From: Mixophyes australis
Taxonomy: Eukaryota > Chordata > Amphibia > Anura > Limnodynastidae
Assembly: GCA_036250195.1 (NCBI GenBank)
Contig: JAVHZZ010000008.1
Span: 763,001-827,000 of the forward strand
Reading direction: 5' to 3'
Length of the DNA: 64,000 nucleotides
Shown one piece after another: positions 45,542 to 55,275 of the stretch (the first letter of the stretch is position 1; every line of letters starts with the position of its first letter). The translations under genes and the position numbers were made by a program. A model generated the notes under the pieces. That model was not told the DNA's origin. It worked only from the letters and a program-made list of their open reading frames with translations, and searched no databases.

Positions 45542-46009
45542 TATGTGATAAGAGTATATTGAAGATCACATCTTTTAGTATTAAAACAGAAGCCAAATAT
45601 ATTTACGGTATAAATTGAGGTCTGGTTTATGCAGCTACACCAGAATTCCTGTACAATCCACACGGACAGGACCAGACTGGTTCATATTCACCCCCTCCCA
45701 CTGCCTCAGCTAATTGGAGCCCCAACCTTCAATCAAGCACCCTCCATCTGATATCTAGGACCCCAATATTCCTGCTGCTGCCAAAATGACAAAAGAACCT
45801 TTATGGGAACAGACAGAATGGAAAATCCAGACAGCAAAGAATAAAGTGTCAACATTTCTTAAGATGGATAGGTCACCTATACAGAATGAAGGCTGCCATT
45901 TTGTGGACCAGTATACTGCCAGCATGCTAGGTTACAGCAACATCACTAAGGTGCAGCCTAATATTCACAAGGTACCAGTTTTTGTCACCAGCACATAATC
46001 CTATTCCTG

Positions 46010-47872
46010 ATCTCTGACCTGTTCCATCTCTGCAACCAGCATATAACCCGGCTCCTGATCTCTGACCTGTTCTATCTCTGCCACCACCATATAACCCGGC
46101 TCCTGATCTCTGACCTGTTCCATCTCTGCCACCAGCATATAACCCGGCTCCTGATCTCTGACCTGTTCCATCTCTGTCATCAGCATATAACCCGGCTCCT
46201 GATCTCTGACCTGTTCCATCTCTGCCACCAGCATATAACCGGGCTCCTGATCTCTGACCTGTTCCATCTCTGTCATCAGCATATAACCCGGCTCCTGATC
46301 TCTGACCTGTTCCATCTCTGCCACCACCATATAACCCGGCTCCTGATCTCCGACCTGTTCCATCTCTGCCACCAGCATATAACCCGGCTCCTGATCTCTG
46401 ATCTGTTCCATCTCTGCCACCAGCATATAACCCGGCTCCTGATCTCTGACCTGTTCCATCTCTGTCATCAGCATATAACCCGGCTCCTGATCTCTGACCT
46501 GTTCCATCTCTGCCACCAGCATATAACCGGGCTCCTGATCTCTGACCTGTTCCATCTCTGTCATCAGCATATAACCCGGCTCCTGATCTCTGACCTGTTC
46601 CATCTCTGCCACCACCATATAACCCGGCTCCTGATCTCCGACCTGTTCCATCTCTGCCACCAGCATATAACCCGGCTCCTGATCTCTGATCTGTTCCATC
46701 TCTGCCACCAGCATATAACCCGGCTCCTGATCTCTGACCTGTTCCATCTCTGCCACCAGCATATAACCGGGCTCCTGATCTCTGACCTGTTCCATCTCTG
46801 CCACCAGCATATAACCCGGCTCCTGATCTCCGACCTGTTCCATCTCCGCCACCACCATATAACCCGGCTCCTGATCTCCGACCTGTTCCATCTCTGCCAC
46901 CAGCATATAACCCGGCTCCTGATCTCTGACCTGTTCTATCTCTGCCACCACCATATAACCCGGCTCCTGATCTCTGACCTGTTCCATCTCTGCCACCAGC
47001 ATATAACCGGGCTCCTGATCTCTGACCTGTTCCATCTCTGTCATCAGCATATAACCCGGCTCCTGATCTCTGACCTGTTCCATCTCTGCCACCACCATAT
47101 AACCGGGCTCCTGATCTCTGACCTGTTCCATCTCTGCCACCAGCATATAACCCGGCTCCTGATCTCTGACCTGTTCCATCTCTGCCACCAGCATATAACC
47201 CGGCTCCTGATCTCTGACCTGTTCCATCTCTGTCATCAGCATATAACCCGGCTCCTGATCTCTGACCTGTTCCATCTCTGCCACCAGCATATAACCCGGC
47301 TCCTGATCTCCGACCTGTTCCATCTCCGCCACCACCATATAACCCGGCTCCTGATCTCTGACCTGTTCTATCTCTGCCACCAGCATATAACCCGGCTCCT
47401 GATCTCTGACCTGTTCCATCTCTGTCATCAGCATATAACCCGGCTCCTGATCTCCGACCTGTTCCATTTCTGCCACCACCATATAACCCAGCTCCTGATC
47501 TCTGACCTGTTCCATCTCTGCCACCAGCATATAACCCGGCTCCTGATCTCTGATCTGTTCCATCTCTGCCACCAGCATATAACCCGGCTCCTGATCTCTG
47601 ACCTGTTCCATCTCTGCCACCAGCATATAACCCGGCTCCTGATCTCCGACCTGTTCTATCTCTGCCATCAGCATATAACCCGGCTCCTCATCTCTGACCT
47701 GTTCCATCTCTGCCACCAGCATATAACCCGTCTCCTGATCTGACCTCTTCCATCTCTGCCACCAGCATATAACCCGGCTCCTGATCTCTGACCTCTTCCA
47801 TCTCTGCCACCAGCATATAACCCGGCTCCTGATCTCTGACCTCTTCCATCTCTGCCACCAGCATATAACTGC
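46010..47872. repeat. 48-bp minisatellite, about 39 units
   Basis: The unit is gctcctgatctctgacctgt followed by tccatctctgccaccagcat and ataacccg. Variants (gccaccacc, gtcatcagc, ctgatctgt, ctccgacct) recur in a repeated order, pointing to block duplication. Since 48 is a multiple of three and the unit has no stop in one minus-strand frame, a 629-codon frame results with the 16-residue period GYMLVAEMEQVRDQEP. I treat it as non-coding: it sits between first exons 1A and 1B and has no start or splice context. Confidence 0.93.
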
Positions 47873-49024
47873 CATAGTCAAATAGTGCATTGAAGTTGTG
47901 TAGATAACAGGGATGCAGCATCAGTTCCCTGCTGGGATTTGAAACCTAGCCTCAATATTCTGTTACACCAACTCTATTCCATCTAAGCCCCAGCAGTCAC
48001 AGGCTGCGTGAACGTTGCTTCATGTTAATTCAAGAAGTAGAATGTGTCGCTTCTGGGTCACAACATCTCTGTCCAATCTTCAGGACTCTCTATTATAACC
48101 TGACCTTTTCCATTATTTAGTTGCCATGTCATCACCATCAGTTGTCCTCTCATTGGTGCTGCCCTCATCCTGACCTCCTCTGGCCCCATTGCTAATATTG
48201 AGCAGATGAGGGGACTTGACGAATCACTCCGACCCCTGTGTATTCCCTTCAGACTCCAAAACATCAGTCAGAGAAGCTGGTGATATGGGGGAAGCGTCCT
48301 GTCCCTGGGCCAGGATCATGCAGCTAAGTCAGGTCTTAGTGGAGGCAGGAGGACATTTGGAGGAGGTCAATGTCTCCTTCATTTGGTCAGATAGTATTTA
48401 TACAATTGTCACCATAGAGACAGTGTTTAATAACACTCAATAATAGTGTCTACATAAAGCCTCACAGGTGGCTCTGTTCAACAAGGAAGAAACCATTTGA
48501 CTTTCTTATTATATTCACAATGAAAAAGGATCAGAAAATAAATAGTTATTCATATGTATAGAGCAGTAATATAGAACATTTCTGGTATTCTTAGATTATT
48601 CCACGTTTAAGGATCATCTTGTCCCTGTCTTTTCCACTAACAAACACATAAGACAATGACACGTTGAGGATTGTAGGATATCAGCAAGTTGCACAAGTCA
48701 GGAAACACAAGTCTATATTCACTGTCTGTTAGTGTCTATCACATATTATTATATAATTATAATGTTAAGACGATACAGAGCACACCACTGACACAGATCC
48801 ATATGGAGATCAGGGTGCACATAAGGACCTTTTAACACACAAAGGAGTAAAGACTGGGCCACGGAACTGACATTCTAGGAGGAATGGGAGGGATGTACAT
48901 CAGACTGTGGAGGTTATAGGTTGAGGGGGGGGGTTGTGTAATATATATGAGTGTAAATAACGTGTGAGTTTAGTGAGGGAGAAAATTCTGGTTCATGACA
49001 ATCGTTCCTCTGATTACATCGTAC
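47873..49024. other. spacer between minisatellite and exon 1B
   Basis: I searched it for a copy of FAAH exon 2 or later exons and saw none. No repeat was recognised. Confidence 0.45.
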
Positions 49025-49216
49025 CTGTTTCTTATAATCTTCAACATGTTTTTCCATCACCTGAAGGGCCTGATCTCTCTGCTTCTGTGCCCGGTCTATC
49101 TTCATGGTGCGGCGTATACGGTCCATACATCGTAGAACCAGAGTGGAAGCCACAAGGCAGCAGAAAGTGGAGAGGAACAAGTGATTGACTGCAAATTCAA
49201 TCAGGGACCCCAGCAT
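49025..49216 (-). CDS. faah: faah alternative first exon 1B
   Basis: The exon has 64 codons from an ATG at 49214-49216 (G at -3) to donor aaacag|gtacga, ending in phase 0. It encodes MLGSLIEFAVNHLFLSTFCC, then LVASTLVLRCMDR and RAQKQRDQALQVMEKHVEDY. The anchor differs from exon 1A, but the CMDR and QRDQAL-VMEK framework is shared. The frame is intact. No exons 2-15 belonging to it alone exist between it and exon 1A, so it probably splices to exon 2 of gene B. A leftover of a deleted duplicate gene is the alternative. Confidence 0.75.
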
Positions 49217-50160
49217 GTCGATGGGATGATTCCACAACAAGTCCCAGCTCTCTCTCGTCCGAGCAGCTCTTCAACCTCCCAGAGCCCAGTAACCAAATCT
49301 AACACCGCTGGGTGCCAGGGGACCTCACTGGATGTCTGAATCCCACCCTCGTGTCCAGGAATCACCTTCACATATTAGACACAATTCCGCTCTCACTAAC
49401 AATAAGCTGCATTTTGTGACCTTAAGCTTTCAGGGAGTTAAGAAAAGTTGGATAAATGAGTATTTAGATTTGGTTTCTAGGCAGACGATGTTCTGTATAT
49501 GGATAAGTGACATCTGCACAGTTACTGCCAAATATCTGATTCTGTGACAGCTGAGGGCACCTGTGACTTCATATCGTTTTCCCAGGAGTCCAAGTATCAG
49601 AAACAGGATCAGTGCTCCATAAAAATAGAAAAGGGGATTGACGGACACCCGCCACAAAGGTCTTAACCCTTCTGCTGCTGATAGGAAATAGTGGAAGCTT
49701 TTAGGGGTTAAAAACCAACTCACTTCTTTAGAATAAAAAAATCAGACTTATCGTAAACTGAAAAACTTGTACTAGATGCTGAAATCTAGACACCCAAAAT
49801 TAAAATGACGTTGAAGGAATAGTGTCCTGTGTAATGGTGTAAAATGTTATAGAACAAGACCAATCTACAATGTACTTAATTATATAATATTTGGATTTAT
49901 GTGAAATGTTCGGTTTGACTTTGAGCCATAAACTTTAGTATTTAAGAAAATAAATAGAATAATGTTCAGAGTACAAGGACTGCGTCCACTCCAGACCCTC
50001 TCACCTCACTGCGCTCTGCAGCTACAGCTCAATGAAATACAAAGAGTCTGGTGAGTTCATGGAGAAGGGGGTTCCTATCACAGGTATGAGATGTTATTAC
50101 CCCTGTCCCTTGGGCTGGTGCAAGTGAGGATAAATGGGGTAAATAGGAGACTGGACATAC
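49217..50160. other. spacer between exons 1B and 1C
   Basis: A minus-strand frame near 49560-49680 has a hydrophobic run (NPLFYFYGALILFLILGL) but lacks the basic helix and splice donor of the other first exons. No other feature was seen. Confidence 0.4.
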
Positions 50161-50367
50161 CCGAGTCTTACAACGTAGAGTCATCTTCTCCATCATCTCC
50201 AGAGAACTCGCTCTCTGACTTCTTGCCCTCTCCATCTGCATCTTGGTCCTTCTCTCGCTCATCCATTGTACAACCAGGACGGTTCCAACCAGGCCCAGGA
50301 GAAGAATCACAAAGGAGAGATCCACCAAGAACTCGGGCAGCAGATAGCAGAGTATCCTCAGGAGCAT
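50161..50367 (-). CDS. faah: faah alternative first exon 1C
   Basis: The exon has 69 codons from an ATG at 50365-50367 (A at -3) to donor actcgg|gtatgt, ending in phase 0. It encodes a long anchor (LCYLLPEFLVDLSFVILLLG, then LVGTVLVVQWMSERR) and the linker RARSQRASSLEMMEKMTL. The QWM, RAR and SLEMMEK positions align with exons 1A and 1B and with human FAAH. It is the most distal of the three, about 4.8 kb downstream of the gene C stop codon. Confidence 0.75.
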
Positions 50368-50537
50368 GCTGGCTGCAGTCACAGGTCCCCAATGACATAG
50401 AACTGTCTGCCAACAGCTCAGACGAGAGGCTGAGGAGACGGCACAAAACCTGGACTGGATCCCAGCACTGGGGAGAAACTCATCAACTATTTACTCTATC
50501 GTGACAACTCTCATCATTGCTGGATGTGATGCAGATA

Positions 50538-51080
50538 TACATTATTATTATTATTATTAATTTTTATTTATAGGGCGCCACAAAGTATCCGTAGCGCCAT
50601 ACAAGGACAAACAATGGCACAGTACAAGGTGAAACAGCACAGTACAAGTAACAGTAAGCACTATAACTCTGGGGGCTCAGGCACAGCATGAAAGAGAGGG
50701 AGGGAGGGGAAAAGTGAGTACAGGCAGGCAACTATGGCCCAAGAGGGTGGGCACGGATGACAGGTTGAGAGTCACTGAGGGGAGCGGAGAGAAGCGAGAG
50801 GAGACACAGGGCAGAGGGACTGAGAGGAGGTGAGCTGAGTAGCTGGAGAGCGCAGTTAAAAGTGATGGAAACAGGAGGTAGGAGAGCCCTGCTCAAAGGA
50901 GCGTACAATCTAAAGGGAGGGGAAGACAGACAGACACATGGATGAGACGGAGAGACGGGAGAAACGGAGACGGAGTCGAGGAAGGGGGAGAAGGGAAGAA
51001 GGGATGAGAAAGAGAGGTAGCCAACCGGTGGGAGTTTAGGCATGAGACTGGAAGGCTTTAAGGAAAAGGTGGGTTTTTAA
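50538..51080 (-). repeat. L2-type LINE 3' end, diverged family
   Basis: A (tta)n run, tttatttatagggcgccaca and gtatccgtagcgccatacaa open it. A purine-rich middle follows, then ggagcgtacaatctaaaggg and finally aaaaggtgggtttttaatg. The order parallels the LINE at 2205, but the sequence is a different subfamily. Confidence 0.6.
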
Positions 51081-51230
51081 TGTACATATCTACACGTGCA
51101 ACATAGGTGAGCTCAGGTAGGTGGGCAAATATAGTGTTGTGTCCTAACATGACCCAACACTGCGCATAGTTATCTACAACCACCCCCTTCAATAAAACTC
51201 AATTTATACAAAACATACTCAATAGGAACA

Positions 51231-51430
51231 GATACTGAGAATTACACCCAACATACAGTACAAGTGGTACTGTGCCATTCTCCACACATACAGGACAGAT
51301 ACTGAGAATTATACCCAGCATACAGTACAAGTGGTACTGTGCCATTCTCCACACATACAGGACAGATACTGAGAATTATACCCAGCATACAGTACAAGTG
51401 GTACTGTGCCATTCTCCATACATACAGGAC
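51231..51430. repeat. 67-bp tandem repeat, three copies
   Basis: Units beginning gatactgagaattac/tacc start at 51231, 51298 and 51365, exactly 67 bp apart, and include cagtacaagtggtactgtgc, which is partly palindromic. Confidence 0.92.
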
Positions 51431-52248
51431 AGGAATATACCATCATAGCACAGTATGTACTGACTGAGAGGTCCATATGCCGACTGACAAGTGTATCGAA
51501 GTCTGCGCTCACGTCTACTTGAGACGCAGTTAAGTGAACACTTCCTGTACCCTTCATGCACTGCTATCTGCATATAGATATACAAACATTTTTTAATACA
51601 TATGCACAAATAAAACAGATGTACATCAAGTGTAGATGAGCCCCAACGAGTATACTGTACCCTATACCTACAGTAATATCACCATATTAGCCTGGACAAC
51701 GCTAAATAACTGCACTGATCTTTTCGTGCTTAGATAATCAAAGTGCAAAAAGCGTTTTTTTATTTTTGTACTCCCAGGAATCCTGCGGGAGATCCAGAAC
51801 GCGCCGTCGGCCACCCCAGAATCAAGTGAGGAAATAAAATGGTTAAACAGGCTTGGGGGGGATCTTTATTTAGAATACATTTTTTTGCACAGTATGTCTA
51901 TCTTAAATCCTTTGTCCGCGGTGCACTACAGGTCCCAGTGAGTGCCGGATACAAGGGCACGCTGGCACAAGTTCTGAAGCATCTTACTGAAATGTAGGCA
52001 GGATGCCTTATACTATACCAGCAACTCTACATAATATGTAATTAAATACTTTTCACGGATGTAATTTACACCAATGTTTCTAAAATCTAAATAAAAAACA
52101 GGACTCAATTTATACAAATAGAATAGATATTTGTTTACCTTTTTTACATAATTTATAAAGCCCCCCAACCTAAAACCTGGACTCTGTGCTCTTCATCCTG
52201 TTCTGTATAACATGTGACAACACAGCGCTCCCTGCACTATAGACACAG
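51431..52248. other. spacer, nothing recognised
   Basis: AT-rich sequence between gene C and first exon 1C. No exon, RNA gene or repeat end was identified. Confidence 0.4.
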
Positions 52249-52956
52249 GGTCACATTTATCAATCATCAGCTAAACCGAGAAATAGTTATCAATCCTTAT
52301 CGCATGGATAAGGATTGAACTATTTCTCAAATTTATGAAAAATGGATCACAGAAACAGCAGTTCCGAAAAACTGCTGTTTCTGTGCTAAAAAAAACATCA
52401 TACTTACCCCCCTCTTCAGAAGCGCTGTCTGCGGATCTCCTCCAGGTAATCTTCATTCCTCTTCGAAGAACTGCACATGCGCACAAAGATCCGTACAGAG
52501 AGAGCAGTGAGTGACAGGGAGGGATCATGTGATCCCTCCACACATGCGCTGTCCAGCTCTGCTCTTCGGAGCAGAGCTGACAGCATTGGATTTTTTCATT
52601 TATGATAATGTACGCCAGCTTCTGAACAGCGCAGGTGTGGAGGGATCATGTGATCCCTCCCTGTCACTCATCCTGCAGTTTGCCGTCCAGAATGTTACTG
52701 CGCATGCACCAACTTTTCGGTCGGCGCATGCGCACCAACAAAAAAGAAGAAAAAAAAAAAGAGAAGATCGTCACAGCATTGAAAATTGAGAAGAGACTGC
52801 GATGATCAGGTGATCACTTCTCAGGGACACCAGGTTATCGGCACTGCTGTCCCTGAGTTTTTTAATACATTGCCGTTACTTTTCAATCCTTCTCAAGGAG
52901 AAAAGGATTGAAAAGTATCAAGTAAAAAAAACGAAGGGTCATAAATAGACCCCTAA
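52249..52956. mobile_element. Foldback-type MITE candidate
   Basis: Weak inverted ends (agggtcacatttatca and catttatgaccc-type sequence in tcataaatagacccc) enclose nested palindromes. These are caatccttatc-gcatg-gataaggattg near 52291, and a pair of gagggatcatgtgatccctc palindromes at about 52520 and 52639 placed in inverted context. A last palindrome, caatccttctc...gagaaaaggattg, lies near 52884. No clear target duplication could be read. Confidence 0.55.
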
Positions 52957-53645
52957 GTCACAACTACAGCATCGTCCTGCTCCCCTTCCACCTCTTTGTA
53001 ATTACAGAGAAGGACGCCGCTGGGTGGATGGAGGCCTGAGAACGAAGAGCTTTGTGCGGCCAAAATATAGAGAATGTCTATAGGTCGATGTGACATAAAG
53101 ATATCCCAAAGTGGGGGGTATGATAACCCTCTTCCCACCAGGAGAGTACACAGAGGAGCGATACAATGATGAACAGAATGAATAGTCTAAGCACAAAGTA
53201 ATGTATATAACACACACAGGTTACCCCACGATACAGGATATCAGTGAATACAGTAGCCCAGGCCCAGCTTGGAGGATCAGTGTGAACAAAGAAATAACGT
53301 GATATTCACGGATGAAGCATCAGTGGTTTGGGAACAATTTTCACAGTTATGATTTAGGAATAGAACCTGTCAATGAAAGAGACCAGAACCAGCTCCTCCA
53401 TGTGTCAGGGAGGACGGGGGAGTCCGGGGACATTCATGATATTGGAGATACTGTATATTATACTGTATATTTTGTGTTCTTTGAATATCTGTCTCAGATG
53501 TCTGGTAATAGCCTGTATAGAGTCCTCCATGTGACTGTTTGATGAATGTTTGTTATGTGAAATTACTGAGATTTTTTCTGCAGTCTGTAAATTCAGTTGG
53601 TTTTAGGTTACAACATTAGGGGAGGTTCAGTTATCCGCGATGGGG

Positions 53646-53840
53646 AGCACAGTGGCCTAGTGATAGCACTTCTGCCTCACAGCACTGGGGTCATGAGTTC
53701 AATTCCCGACCATGGCCTTATCTGTGAGGAGTTTGAATGTTCTCCCTGTGTTTGCGTGGGTTTCCTCCGGGTGCTCCGGTTTCCTCCCACACTCCAAAAA
53801 CATACTAGTAGGTTAATTGGCTGCTGTCAAAATTGATGGT
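53646..53840 (+). mobile_element. V-SINE-like SINE, 3' truncated
   Basis: The head gcacagtggcctagtgatag and ggtcatgagttcaattcccg (a box-B-like segment) are followed by the conserved core gtgggtttcctccgggtgct. The copy ends after ggctgctgtcaaaattgatg, without the gcgctatataaat tail. Confidence 0.85.
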
Positions 53841-55155
53841 ATATAGTAACACAGAGCAGTGTGTAAGGACGTAGACTGGGATATGGTACAGTGCATCAAT
53901 TACATTTGTAAAACATTTATTTCTGGTCACTTCTGTAAACAAAGTAAAAAGAGAGGAAACTATACATTAAGTTCACACATTACAGACAATACTCCGATTA
54001 CCCATTTTCATTGGTCTCAATTAGAACAGATTTATTTTAACATTATTTACCAATTCTTAAAAAAATTAATTTACAAATACTGGTCCATATTTTCAGTGCA
54101 AAAATAGTCCCCCGTAGCGACTTGTGCGATACGCATCTTCTTATATAAACATGTATTTCATATAAAATAGAGGCCTCTATAAATAACAGCTTTGGTCCTA
54201 ATAACATTGTCGTGAGCGCTCGCTGGGGGGGTCTGACCCCAATAACTGATTCCTGCTGATCAGACACCTGGTGTAAGGTGTTGTACTGAGCCACGTTACT
54301 ATCCCCCGTCATACTCATGTCTATACCCTGATCGTCCAATAGGAGGCGCTGTGCATCAAACAAAATTCCAAGCTCAGACGTCTGTAGGGTGTTAGAGAAT
54401 GAGTGATAGTCTTGGGTTGGGTTTTGGGTTTGCTCATCCTAACAAAGTTGCCATCTTGAGCAAAGGAATTGGGGGTCCAAGCTCAGGCTTGAACGTTATA
54501 GGCTGGAGTGTTTCCCATAGCAGCCCGCAGATCGGTAGTAATAGGGGGTATTCTCTGTACCTCCAGAACCCTCCAACCGTCCGTCTCTCCCCTGTACACC
54601 ACCTTCAGGCTACTGTCATTCATCGCCCCCATCTGCTGCCATAATTACCTTTATATTGGGTGACCCTACAACCTGTGCTGCCTCTAAGGGCCCCTGTATC
54701 ATCTGTACATAGACACCCACATTACCATGTGGATAGAGGAAGGTTATGGAGGATAGTTTACATCTTAGTAGTGATATTATTGAGTGTTGAATGGAGAAGG
54801 ATCTGGGTCTAATTATAGATCAGAGACTTAGTAATAAGTGTATCACAGACCCGTTGTACCCGGATCCAGCAGGATATAGTCAGTTATTAAAGGGTTATAG
54901 ACTCGAGAGGACAGTCTCATATTTTACTTTTATAACTCCCCGGTGAGGCCTCATATAATACACAGTTTAGATGTGGGCACCAATTCACAAAGGGATCTTT
55001 ACAGTAAAAGCAGTAAACTGTGGAATGTACCAGAGCAACGTTATTGGCAGAACATTCCCTGAACATTTATATATTTATAGAGAATTATAAATCAACAATA
55101 AGCAGAAAATGTGGAGCCATAATCTAGTGATAACCAGGGACGTCCCGAGCTCATT
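53841..55155. other. 3' flank of gene C
   Basis: The 3' UTR of gene C should lie here. A minus-strand AATAAA equivalent occurs near 54030, about 1.1 kb beyond the stop, but this is not convincing. No gene was recognised. Confidence 0.4.
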
Positions 55156-55275
55156 TCATCGTCCCGTCTTCGTCACTTTCTCCACTTCCTTCATCAGCCG
55201 TAGACATTGTTCCTCCTGCCAGGGGAGAGCCACGCACTGTACGGCCACGGGGAGCCCCACGCCGTCAGACATGGC
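55156..55275 (-). CDS. faah: faah C exon 15 (last)
   Basis: The exon has acceptor tcccacag. It has 39 codons and TGA, encoding AMSDGVGLPVAVQCVALPWQ, then EEQCLRLMKEVEKV. It is 9 nt shorter than exon 15 of genes A and B. Confidence 0.94.
   Translation of the reverse strand, partial: AMSDGVGLPVAVQCVALPWQEEQCLRLMKEVEKVTKTGR

Noticed and set aside
45786..45998. Plus-strand 70-codon frame as a small gene
   Set aside because: No recognised family, splice signal or homology to neighbouring exons; length is expected by chance.
46001..47890. A single 629-codon frame that looks like a long repeat protein
   Set aside because: It follows from a 48-bp stop-free tandem unit; there is no start context, splice context or non-repeat domain.
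49430..49723. Hydrophobic minus-strand frame between first exons 1B and 1C as a fourth FAAH anchor exon
   Set aside because: It lacks the basic helix with the MEK-type motif and has no suitable donor in phase.
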